From Polaribacter sp. BM10 (GTDB lineage: Bacteria > Bacteroidota > Bacteroidia > Flavobacteriales > Flavobacteriaceae), in contig NZ_CP019704.1 in assembly GCF_002005425.1 (NCBI RefSeq), forward strand, positions 2,004,001 through 2,068,000: a stretch of 64,000 nucleotides of DNA. The letters run 5' to 3'. Position numbers and translations under genes: made by a program. Numbering within the stretch: the stretch's first letter is position 1; each line of letters begins with the position of its first letter. Of this stretch, positions 24,757 through 32,451 are shown one piece after another. Below the pieces are notes generated by a model, which was not told the origin of the DNA, ran no database searches, and saw only the letters and a list, made by a program, of their open reading frames with translations.

Positions 24757-25731
24757 TTATTTTTTTAACTTTTTTGACTTCTGTTTGTACTTTTTTTCTT
24801 CGATTGTATTACCTAAACCTTTGTAAGAAACAGCCATTTCATTATAAAAATCGGCTTCCATATCATCTTCAATTACAAAATCGATACCATTTTTTAAAGA
24901 GGTAATAGCTTCGTTAAACTTCTGTTTTGCATTTAAAGCCTTACCGTTCATTAAATACACAAATGGTTGTGCAGGAAACAAAGCAATTCCTTTTTTACTA
25001 TAATCTAATAATAAATCAGAATCTTGTTTTACACTTTCTAAAATCTGTTTTAAAAGTACATATGATTTATCGGTTTCAAACTGTTTAAAAATATTACTTA
25101 CAGCAGAGCTTTTTACAGGTCTTGCTTTTCTGGTTTGTTGTAAATTATCTTTTATTTTTTTTAAACTAGAAGACAAAGAATTTTCATCTTCTAAAACCTC
25201 CATTAGTTGTATAGCGTTTTTAAAATCTCTATTTTTCAAATAAAGCCTCACTAAATATTCGCGTTCTTTTTTATTGATAGTAGCAATACTTTTCTGAACT
25301 CTAATTGCTTCAGAAAAATCTCTATAAGCAACATTAATTTTAACTAAATGCTTTTGTAACCAAATATTTTTAGGCTCTTGGTCGATGGCTCTTTTAATAT
25401 ATTCTTTAGCTAAAAGCTTTTTATTCAATTCTAAATAGTTCTTAGAAAACTCAAAAAAAACAACACTATTGTTAGGTAATATTTGATTACAGTTTTCTAA
25501 ATTTTCTATCGATTTTTGATAATTACCGATAGATTTTTGCGATAATGCTTTAAAGAAAAACTGCTGAAACATTAGTTCTTTTTCTTCTGATAGATCTACA
25601 GCCGCAGGTATGCTATCTTGTGCAAAACCATTAATTGATATTAAAAAAAGGAACAAAGAAAAAAGAGACAACTTAAAATTATGAAATTGCCCCTCTTTTA
25701 ATTTATTTATTTCTTTTTTTATAAAACCCAT
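24757..25731 (-). CDS. Tetratricopeptide repeat protein, exported
   Basis: A 324-residue protein with an N-terminal hydrophobic segment (LSLFSLFLFLISINGFA, about 22-38) that looks like a signal peptide, then TPR-type helical repeats (about 55-165 and 220-315, e.g. FFKALSQKSIGNYQKSIENL). A lysine-rich tail ends it. The start overlaps the preceding stop by one base (TAATG), so translation is coupled to the nucleotidyltransferase. TPR proteins act as scaffolds; its partner is probably within this envelope operon, but that is inference. Confidence 0.8.
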   Translation of the reverse strand: MGFIKKEINKLKEGQFHNFKLSLFSLFLFLISINGFAQDSIPAAVDLSEEKELMFQQFFFKALSQKSIGNYQKSIENLENCNQILPNNSVVFFEFSKNYLELNKKLLAKEYIKRAIDQEPKNIWLQKHLVKINVAYRDFSEAIRVQKSIATINKKEREYLVRLYLKNRDFKNAIQLMEVLEDENSLSSSLKKIKDNLQQTRKARPVKSSAVSNIFKQFETDKSYVLLKQILESVKQDSDLLLDYSKKGIALFPAQPFVYLMNGKALNAKQKFNEAITSLKNGIDFVIEDDMEADFYNEMAVSYKGLGNTIEEKKYKQKSKKLKK

Positions 25732-26747
25732 TAGATTAACTCTGTATAATCACCAATACTTACTGAAGTATATTTACCGTTATATTTTGCATGATTACCA
25801 ATCATTGCATTGTCTAATTTTGCATTCGAAATTAGAACATTTGTTTGTATTAAAGAGTTTGTTATGGTTGCGTTTTCTACAACACTATTTTCTCCAATAG
25901 AAACGTAAGGACCAATTTTTGTGTTTTTAAGCACAACATTTTTACCAATAAAACAAGGTTCTACAATTTCAGAATTCTCTAATACAACGTCTTTAGACAC
26001 CAAATTATTACCAGCTTTATGTTCAAAATCTAAAACTTGTTTGTTGGTATCTACTGTTGGATCTTTTTTACCACAATCCATCCAAGTATTTACTGTTCCT
26101 GGAATAAATTTAGCGCCGTCTTTTTTTAATGTTTCTAAAACATTTGTAAGCTGAAACTCGTTATTCTCTTTTAAATCGTTGTCAATTAAATACTGAATTT
26201 CATCTCTAACTCTATCACCGTCTTTAAAGTAGTATATACCAATTATTGCTAAATCAGAAACAAACTCTTTTGGCTTTTCTACGAAATCGGTAATAAAACC
26301 ATCTTCTAATTTTACCACACCAAAAGCACTCGGGTCTTCTACTTGCTTTACCCAAATTGCACCATCTGCATTAGAATCTAATTTAAAATCTGCTTTAAAT
26401 AATGTATCTGCGTAAGCAACAACACAAGGACCGCTTAATGAATCTTTAGCACAAAATAATGCATGCGCAGTTCCTAATGCTTCTTCTTGAACGTAAACAG
26501 AACCTTTAGCACCTAATTCTTTGGCTATTTCTAATAAATTATCTTTTGTATTTGCTGGAAATCCTTTTTTTGCAGGACCAATAATAAACGCAATTTCTTC
26601 TATTTCTTCATCAACCACAGATGCAATATCTTCTACAAGTCTTTGCACAATTGGCTTTCCTGCGATTACGGTTAAAGGTTTAGGAACTGTTAATGTATGT
26701 GGTCTTAAACGAGAACCTATTCCGGCCATTGGTACTATTATCTTCAT
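25731..26747 (-). CDS. Sugar-phosphate nucleotidyltransferase with left-handed beta-helix domain
   Basis: A 338-residue cytosolic nucleotidyltransferase making an NDP-sugar. The N-terminal Rossmann domain shows the signature MAGIGSRLRPHTLTVPKPL (7-25) and the AYADTLF metal-site region. The C-terminal quarter (about 250-338) has hexapeptide repeats of a left-handed beta helix. It resembles dTDP-glucose pyrophosphorylases and GlmU-like uridylyltransferases, but the sugar cannot be fixed. It is distinct from rfbA at 51415-52269. It is the first gene of an operon with the TPR, DUF4292 and EnvC-like genes, which points to cell-envelope synthesis. Confidence 0.85.
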   Translation of the reverse strand: MKIIVPMAGIGSRLRPHTLTVPKPLTVIAGKPIVQRLVEDIASVVDEEIEEIAFIIGPAKKGFPANTKDNLLEIAKELGAKGSVYVQEEALGTAHALFCAKDSLSGPCVVAYADTLFKADFKLDSNADGAIWVKQVEDPSAFGVVKLEDGFITDFVEKPKEFVSDLAIIGIYYFKDGDRVRDEIQYLIDNDLKENNEFQLTNVLETLKKDGAKFIPGTVNTWMDCGKKDPTVDTNKQVLDFEHKAGNNLVSKDVVLENSEIVEPCFIGKNVVLKNTKIGPYVSIGENSVVENATITNSLIQTNVLISNAKLDNAMIGNHAKYNGKYTSVSIGDYTELI

Positions 26748-26900
26748 GTTCTTTTTATCAAAAATTATCGTTGCAATATACCATTATTAAAAAGATTTTA
26801 AAAAAAATTGAATCTATTAAAGCAGAATGATTTTCACAAGAAAAATCTATTCACAGGTTTTACTTAAGCTATCAATATTTATTAAAATCTTCAAGGTGCT

Positions 26901-26945
26901 ATCCCTGAATTCAGTGATAGTAAAAAACCCTGAATTCAGGGATTG
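26901..26945 (+). promoter_or_regulatory. Operator array 1: two GAATTC-centred palindromes
   Basis: Copy 1 is ATCCCTGAATTCAGTGATAG (26901-26920; one base off a perfect 18-bp palindrome). Copy 2 is CCCTGAATTCAGGGATTG (26928-26945), centres 25 bp apart. The TTG ending copy 2 coincides with the -33 element of the next promoter. Centres lie at about -69 and -44 from the predicted start, typical of activator sites. Related copies lie at 32248-32311. Confidence 0.75.
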
Positions 26946-26973
26946 CACAATATTTAATAAATTAATAATTTTG
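26943..26973 (+). promoter_or_regulatory. Predicted promoter of the T9SS giant gene
   Basis: TTG (26943-26945), a 20-nt spacer, then TAATTTTG (26966-26973). This fits the Bacteroidota -33/-7 pattern and places the start near 26978-26980, leaving a leader of about 100 nt. Confidence 0.6.
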
Positions 26974-27079
26974 ATACGTATTTAATAATAAATTAAGATT
27001 TTTTAATAAATTATTAATACAAAAAATAATAATGTTGTCGAATTAATTCAATCCCCAAATTTTTAAAAATTTTATTCAC

Positions 27080-30000
27080 ATGAAAAAAAACACTTACCTT
27101 AAGTTATTATTTAGCTCAATAGCTATTTTAATGTTCTCCTTTTTTTTATCAAAAACAATTATCAAAAAGAAAGAGAAAGAAGAACTATTATCTAAAAGAA
27201 AAAAATTAGAAAACTTTATTAAAAACAGCCCATATAAAGAAACATTAACTTGGGATAAAAAGAAAAGGAAACAAAACGGATTGCCTCCTAACAGGTATTT
27301 CGAGCAGATGTGGGAACTTACCATAAACCCTGAAACAGGTAAATTAGATGATGGTGAGTTAAATGAGCTTAGAAAAAAGATAATGCAAAAAAGAGTTTCT
27401 AGAAAAACCCCAGGAAACACTTCTAATGCTTGGGAAGAAAGAGGCCCAAATAACGTTGGTGGTAGAACAAGGGTTATTATGTTCGACCCTAATGACACTT
27501 CTAACAACACCGTTTATGCAGGTGGTGTTTCTGGTGGATTATGGAAAAACACAAACATTTCAAATGCAAATTCTCAATGGAGCAGAGTACAAAATGTACC
27601 AGGAAACCTTTCTGTAACCTCAATTACTGTAGATCCTAGAAATTCTAATAGATGGTATGTAGGTACCGGAGAACAATATACCGCAGGAGATGTTGTTGGT
27701 AACGGTGTTTATGTTACTACTGATGGTGGTAATAATTGGTCTGCAGTCACAATACCGGCCGCCGGACCAGATTCTTTTGATTATAACGCTTCTAATTTAT
27801 TTTTAAAAGGTATTTATTACGTAAACGATGTTTTAGCCTGGGATAACGGAAACTCTACAGAACTTTTTGTTGCCGTCGGAGCTCATGTTTACGGAGATTC
27901 TTCAAGTCCGAAAAATTGGTTAGGTTTACAGTCTGCTGGTATTTATAGATCTACAAATAACGGTAGTTCTTGGAGTAGAATAGAATCGTCAAACCTATCT
28001 TACTCTTTTGGTGGATCTACTTATTATTACATTCCTAACGATTTAGAAGTTGGTGCAGATAATAAACTTTGGATGGGAACCATTGGTTCTGCTCTTGGCG
28101 AAGGTGGCGGTCGAGTTTACAGCTCTATAAACGGATCTACTTGGACAGAGGCTAATGCTTCACCTCTAACAGATTCTAACAGAGTAGAACTAGAACCATC
28201 AGCAACAAATGGAAATAAAATTTATGCCTTAACTCAAGGTGTTAGCTCTCCTGTTCATATTTACGAAACAACAAATAGTTTTAGCACAATTACTTCTAAA
28301 ACTTTGCCAAATGATGCAGATACAGGCATTTCTGCAAATGATTTTACAAGAGGTCAAGCATTTTACGATTTAGTAATCGAAGCTGATCCTGCAAATGATA
28401 ATATTTTATACGTTGGTGGAATCGATTTATTTAAATCTACAAACGGAGGTAGTTCTTGGTCTCAATTATCACACTGGTATGGTGGCTTTGGACAACCAAA
28501 TAATGTACATGCAGATCAACACTCAATTGCTTTTGGTAATAATGATGCTTCTAAAGTTTTGTTTGGTAATGATGGTGGTATTTATTATTCTGGCAACTCG
28601 GGTAATTCAATTAACTCAAGAAACAATAACTACAATGTTACACAATTTGTAAAAGCAAGTATTGGACCAGATGGTGTTGGAGACTTAAATGGAATTTTTT
28701 CGGCTGGTGCGCAAGACAACGGTACACAAGCTTTTAGAGACGCAAATACAGCAAACGGAATAAATTCTTCTGAAGATTTAAGCGACGGAGATGGTTTTTA
28801 CACTTTTGTAGATAAAGATGGGCAATACATGATTGCAACGTATGTTTTTAATGTAATTTACAGATTTAATTTACCATGGAATGGCCAAGGAAGAATTGAT
28901 GGAGGAGCAACAACTTTGTCGAGTGATCAAAGTACTGGTGATTTCGTAAACCCAATGGATTATGATAGTAATGCAAATAGATTATTATCAAATCAATCTA
29001 CAGCTAGCAGCAACTCTATATTAAGTATAAATGTTGCTTCTAACAGCAAAGGATCATTAACAAATGCTGCGTTAACTTCTAGTCCAACAGCATTTAGAGC
29101 TTCTCCTTTCGAAAACAATGCTTGGTATGTTGGTTTGTCTAACGGCGGATTGGTTAAATTAACAAATGTTACCAATAATTCTGCAACATTTACAACAGTT
29201 AATAATCCTTTTGTTGGCGCAATCTCTTCTATTAGATTTGGAGAAACTGCTAACGATTTAATTGTAACAATACATAATTACGGCGTTACTAGCATTTGGT
29301 ATTCTTCTAATGCAGGTAACACTTGGTCAAGCAAAGAAGGAAATCTTCCAAACATCCCTGTAAGAGACTTTTTATTGAATCCTTTAGCACCAAACGAAGC
29401 AATTATTGCAACTCAATTAGGTGTTTGGTCTACAGAAAACTTTAATGACACAAACCCTAATTGGTCTCAATCATATAACGGCATGAGTGATGTTAGTGTA
29501 ACTTCTTTAGATTATTGGAATGTTTCTGGCGACAATACAAGTAATAAAATTATAGCTTCTACATATGGTAGAGGTGTATTTACAGGCACATTTACCTCAT
29601 CATCAGCACCTGATACAGAAGCCCCTACCACTCCAACCAACTTAATTACTAACAATATTACAGAAAATTCTATTCAACTTTCTTGGAGCGCATCTACTGA
29701 CAATATTGGCGTTACTAATTATGATGTCTATAGAAATGGCAACTTACTAACAACTGTTACAAACACAAGTTTTACAGCAACAAGCCTAAGCGCTAATACC
29801 AGCTATAACTTTTACGTTATTGCAAAAGATAGTGCAGGCAATAGTTCTGTTAAAAGTACCACCGTAAACGCAACAACATTAGCACCAGACACAACTGCCC
29901 CTACTGCTCCGACAGCGTTAGTATCAAACAATAAAACTGATACATCTGTAAATTTAAGTTGGACAGCTTCTACAGACAATGTTGCAGTAACTTCTTACGA

Positions 30001-32182
30001 TGTTTTAAACGGAAGTACAGTTGTTGGAAACACCGCAAATACTAATTTTACCGTAAACGGATTAACCTCGAACACATCATATTCGTTTTCTGTAATAGCA
30101 AAAGATGATGCGGGTAATATTTCTACCGCAAGTAATACTTTAACTGTTACAACAGATGTTACTCCTATTAATTATTGTGCATCTCAAAGTTCTAATGTTA
30201 ATGATGAATTTATAAGTAACGTACAACTTGGTTCCATCAATAATAATTCAGGCGCTCAGTTTTATTCAGATTTTACTAGCATATCAACGAACTTAATAAA
30301 AGGTGATAATTATACTGTAACTGTTACCCCAACATGGACAGGAACCAAATACAACGAAGGTTACGCAGTTTGGATTGATTTTAACAAAGATGGAGATTTT
30401 ACAGATGCTAATGAACAAGTTTTATCAGTTGCACCAAATCAAAACGCAACAGTTTCAGCTTCATTTACTGTTCCGTCATCAGCACTAGAAACTTCAACAA
30501 GAATGAGAGTTTCTATGAGTTACAATGCTATTCCTACATCTTGTCAAAGTTTTTCTTACGGAGAAGTAGAAGATTATACTGTAAATATTCAAGCAGCATC
30601 CGCAGATACAATAGCACCAATAATAACATTAAACGGCGCATCAACTTTAGACTTAAACATTGGCGACACCTATTCTGAACAAGGTGCAACAGCAACAGAT
30701 AATGTAGACGGTAATTTAACATCTAACATAATTATTACTGGTAATGTAGACACAAATACAGCTGGAACGTATATTAAAAATTATAATGTAAGTGACAATG
30801 CAGGAAATGCAGCTGCACAAGTTTCGAGAACAATAAATGTAAATACAATAAGTACTAGTGATTGTGTAAACGGAGTATCAACTTTTCCTTATACAGAAAG
30901 TTTTGAAGGAAATTTAGGCGCATGGTCTCAATCTTCTTCGGATGATATTGACTGGTCTATTAATTCTAACGGAACGCCTTCTGGTAGTACAGGACCTTCT
31001 TCTGCAACAAACGGAAACTCATATATATTTGTAGAAGCATCTGGTGACGGAACAGGTTACCCAAACAAACAAGCTATTTTAAACTCGCCTTGTTTTGATT
31101 TGACTAATGAAACATCTGCAAACTTCAGTTTTAATTACCATATGTATGGTGCTGCAGATATGGGTACAATAGCCTTAGAAATTAGTACAGATAACGGAAC
31201 AAATTGGACGAATGTTTGGAGTGAATCTGGAAATAAGGGAAACCAATGGTTGTCTGCTAATATTAATTTAAATGCATTTATAGGATCTAGTATTCAATTA
31301 AGGTTTAATAGAATTACAGGCAATACTTGGCAAGCAGACATCGCATTAGACAACATCGAATTATCTAGCGGAAACAGCAATAATAATGGTTGTACTGCAG
31401 AGGTAACTTCTTTTCCTTACAACGAAGGTTTTGAAGGAAACATTGGTAGTTGGTCTCAAAATTCTAATGATGATTTAAATTGGATTGTTGATGCGAACGG
31501 AACACCCTCTAATAATACAGGTCCTTCTTCTGCAATAGAAGGTAATTCGTATTTATTTGTAGAAGCTTCTGGTAACAACACCGGTTACCCAACAAAACAA
31601 GCTGTATTAACTTCACCTTGTTTTGATTTATCTAGTTTATCTGCAGCTTCGTTTAATTTTAATTATCACATGTATGGCGCAACAAACATGGGAACTTTAG
31701 ATGTAGAAATTAGTAATGACAACGGAGCTTCTTGGTCGAGTATTTGGACTGAATCTGGTAATAAAGGAAACCAATGGTTAAGCGCTAGTGTAGATTTATC
31801 GGCATACTTAGGTAGTAATATTCAGTTAAGATTTAATAGAGTTACCGGTAATACATGGCAAGCAGATGTTGCCATAGACAATGTGAGTTTAAACAATGTT
31901 GCAACCTCTAACAACATTAGCATAGCAAATAATGATAATTTCTTTAACACAACAGACGGATCGTTTAAGATTTATCCAAGCCCGGTAAAGACTTTATTAA
32001 ATGTGCAGTTATCTACTAACACTGTTAATTCGTATAAAATTATCAATTCTATCGGGCAAACAATAAAATCAGGTAAATTACAAAACAAGTCAATTAAAGT
32101 TTCTAATTTAAAAATTGGTATGTATTTACTAGAAATAAGCGACGGAGAAGAGAAATTAATTAAAAAGTTTATTAAAATATAA
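27080..32182 (+). CDS. Giant secreted multidomain protein with T9SS C-terminal sorting domain
   Basis: A 1700-residue surface or secreted protein. The N-terminal export segment (hydrophobic 8-24, then KTIIKKK) lacks a clear AxA cleavage site. Residues about 115-840 hold a sortilin/BNR-type beta propeller with Asp-box motifs (STNNGSSWS, STNGGSSWS, SSNAGNTWS). Then come two fibronectin type III domains (about 843-930 and 934-1025), a GEVED domain (about 1031-1175, ending FSYGEVEDYTV), a DUF5011-like Ig domain (about 1179-1255), and two MAM-like domains in tandem (about 1261-1430 and 1437-1610). A T9SS type A domain ends it (from about 1628, IYPSPV and a C-terminal KKFIKI). The parts suggest adhesion or carbohydrate binding rather than an enzyme. 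Two paired palindromes precede its promoter. Confidence 0.9.
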   Translation: MKKNTYLKLLFSSIAILMFSFFLSKTIIKKKEKEELLSKRKKLENFIKNSPYKETLTWDKKKRKQNGLPPNRYFEQMWELTINPETGKLDDGELNELRKKIMQKRVSRKTPGNTSNAWEERGPNNVGGRTRVIMFDPNDTSNNTVYAGGVSGGLWKNTNISNANSQWSRVQNVPGNLSVTSITVDPRNSNRWYVGTGEQYTAGDVVGNGVYVTTDGGNNWSAVTIPAAGPDSFDYNASNLFLKGIYYVNDVLAWDNGNSTELFVAVGAHVYGDSSSPKNWLGLQSAGIYRSTNNGSSWSRIESSNLSYSFGGSTYYYIPNDLEVGADNKLWMGTIGSALGEGGGRVYSSINGSTWTEANASPLTDSNRVELEPSATNGNKIYALTQGVSSPVHIYETTNSFSTITSKTLPNDADTGISANDFTRGQAFYDLVIEADPANDNILYVGGIDLFKSTNGGSSWSQLSHWYGGFGQPNNVHADQHSIAFGNNDASKVLFGNDGGIYYSGNSGNSINSRNNNYNVTQFVKASIGPDGVGDLNGIFSAGAQDNGTQAFRDANTANGINSSEDLSDGDGFYTFVDKDGQYMIATYVFNVIYRFNLPWNGQGRIDGGATTLSSDQSTGDFVNPMDYDSNANRLLSNQSTASSNSILSINVASNSKGSLTNAALTSSPTAFRASPFENNAWYVGLSNGGLVKLTNVTNNSATFTTVNNPFVGAISSIRFGETANDLIVTIHNYGVTSIWYSSNAGNTWSSKEGNLPNIPVRDFLLNPLAPNEAIIATQLGVWSTENFNDTNPNWSQSYNGMSDVSVTSLDYWNVSGDNTSNKIIASTYGRGVFTGTFTSSSAPDTEAPTTPTNLITNNITENSIQLSWSASTDNIGVTNYDVYRNGNLLTTVTNTSFTATSLSANTSYNFYVIAKDSAGNSSVKSTTVNATTLAPDTTAPTAPTALVSNNKTDTSVNLSWTASTDNVAVTSYDVLNGSTVVGNTANTNFTVNGLTSNTSYSFSVIAKDDAGNISTASNTLTVTTDVTPINYCASQSSNVNDEFISNVQLGSINNNSGAQFYSDFTSISTNLIKGDNYTVTVTPTWTGTKYNEGYAVWIDFNKDGDFTDANEQVLSVAPNQNATVSASFTVPSSALETSTRMRVSMSYNAIPTSCQSFSYGEVEDYTVNIQAASADTIAPIITLNGASTLDLNIGDTYSEQGATATDNVDGNLTSNIIITGNVDTNTAGTYIKNYNVSDNAGNAAAQVSRTINVNTISTSDCVNGVSTFPYTESFEGNLGAWSQSSSDDIDWSINSNGTPSGSTGPSSATNGNSYIFVEASGDGTGYPNKQAILNSPCFDLTNETSANFSFNYHMYGAADMGTIALEISTDNGTNWTNVWSESGNKGNQWLSANINLNAFIGSSIQLRFNRITGNTWQADIALDNIELSSGNSNNNGCTAEVTSFPYNEGFEGNIGSWSQNSNDDLNWIVDANGTPSNNTGPSSAIEGNSYLFVEASGNNTGYPTKQAVLTSPCFDLSSLSAASFNFNYHMYGATNMGTLDVEISNDNGASWSSIWTESGNKGNQWLSASVDLSAYLGSNIQLRFNRVTGNTWQADVAIDNVSLNNVATSNNISIANNDNFFNTTDGSFKIYPSPVKTLLNVQLSTNTVNSYKIINSIGQTIKSGKLQNKSIKVSNLKIGMYLLEISDGEEKLIKKFIKI
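30862..31895 (+). repeat. Tandem intragenic duplication: two MAM-like domain copies
   Basis: Two coding segments of about 500 bp (about 30862-31373 and 31391-31895) encode near-parallel MAM-like domains. Shared strings include NSYxFVEASG, FNYHMYGA and SGNKGNQWLSA; the DNA is also similar, indicating a fairly recent duplication. Confidence 0.75.
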
Positions 32183-32247
32183 TTTAAACCAACATACTAA
32201 AGAAAAATTAAAACATTATTAGACAATAATTTAAATTTATTAACATA

Positions 32248-32311
32248 CTGAATTCAGGGTTTTATATCCCTGAATTCAGGGATAGTGAAAATATACTGAA
32301 TTCAGGGATTG
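32248..32311 (+). promoter_or_regulatory. Operator array 2: three GAATTC-centred palindromes
   Basis: CTGAATTCAGGG (32248-32259), ATCCCTGAATTCAGGGATAG (32266-32285, a perfect 18-bp palindrome plus AG) and CTGAATTCAGGGATTG (32296-32311), centres 22 and 26 bp apart. The last two match array 1 in sequence, and the final TTG is again a -33 element. Confidence 0.75.
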
Positions 32312-32339
32312 ACAAGTATGTACTTAACTACTATTTTTA
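32309..32339 (+). promoter_or_regulatory. Predicted promoter of the small RNA candidate
   Basis: TTG (32309-32311), then exactly 20 nt, then TATTTTTA (32332-32339), which is TAnnTTTG with the last G replaced by A. Spacing to the palindromes equals that of the giant-gene promoter. The predicted start is about 32344-32346. Confidence 0.5.
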
Positions 32340-32344
32340 CAAGT

Positions 32345-32427
32345 ATAAAAGTCATTTAATTAGCACCCCTAATGCAACCCCTAAAATTAAATGACTCAAA
32401 AACCCAAGCCTTTGCTTGGGTTTTTTG
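32345..32427 (+). ncRNA. Candidate small RNA with C-rich loop and terminator
   Basis: About 82 nt between array 2 and the ABC-F gene with no coding frame. An 11-bp perfect stem (AGTCATTTAAT 32350-32360 / ATTAAATGACT 32386-32396) closes a 25-nt loop. The loop holds ACCCCTAA twice (32365-32372, 32377-32384). A strong terminator follows directly. C-rich exposed loops are typical of small RNAs that pair with G-rich mRNA sites. The alternative is a structured 3' end of the giant mRNA. Confidence 0.45.
32400..32427 (+). terminator. Rho-independent terminator
   Basis: Stem AAACCCAAGC (32400-32409) / GCTTGGGTTT (32414-32423), loop CTTT, then further Ts. It ends the small RNA candidate and/or the giant mRNA, just upstream of the ABC-F start. 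Confidence 0.9.
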
Positions 32428-32451
32428 TTTCTTTGTAAAAAAATACAAGTA

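Larger units (their letters stand above)
26748..27079. other. Long divergent intergenic region with palindromes and the leader of the giant gene
   Basis: 332 bp between the envelope operon (minus) and the T9SS giant (plus). It contains two GAATTC-centred palindromes, a -33/-7 promoter, and an AT-rich leader of about 100 nt with a short palindrome GAATTAATTC (27040-27049). No coding frame was found. Confidence 0.7.

Noticed and set aside
26901..32311. Reading the palindromes as ends of an excisable mobile cassette
   Set aside because: They flank a single ordinary-looking T9SS gene with no integrase, and their constant spacing to -33/-7 elements fits promoter control better; copy counts in the genome would settle it.
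32416..32451. TTG start at 32416 for the ABC-F gene
   Set aside because: It lies inside the terminator hairpin (32400-32427), and the family N-terminus begins at the GTG at 32452.
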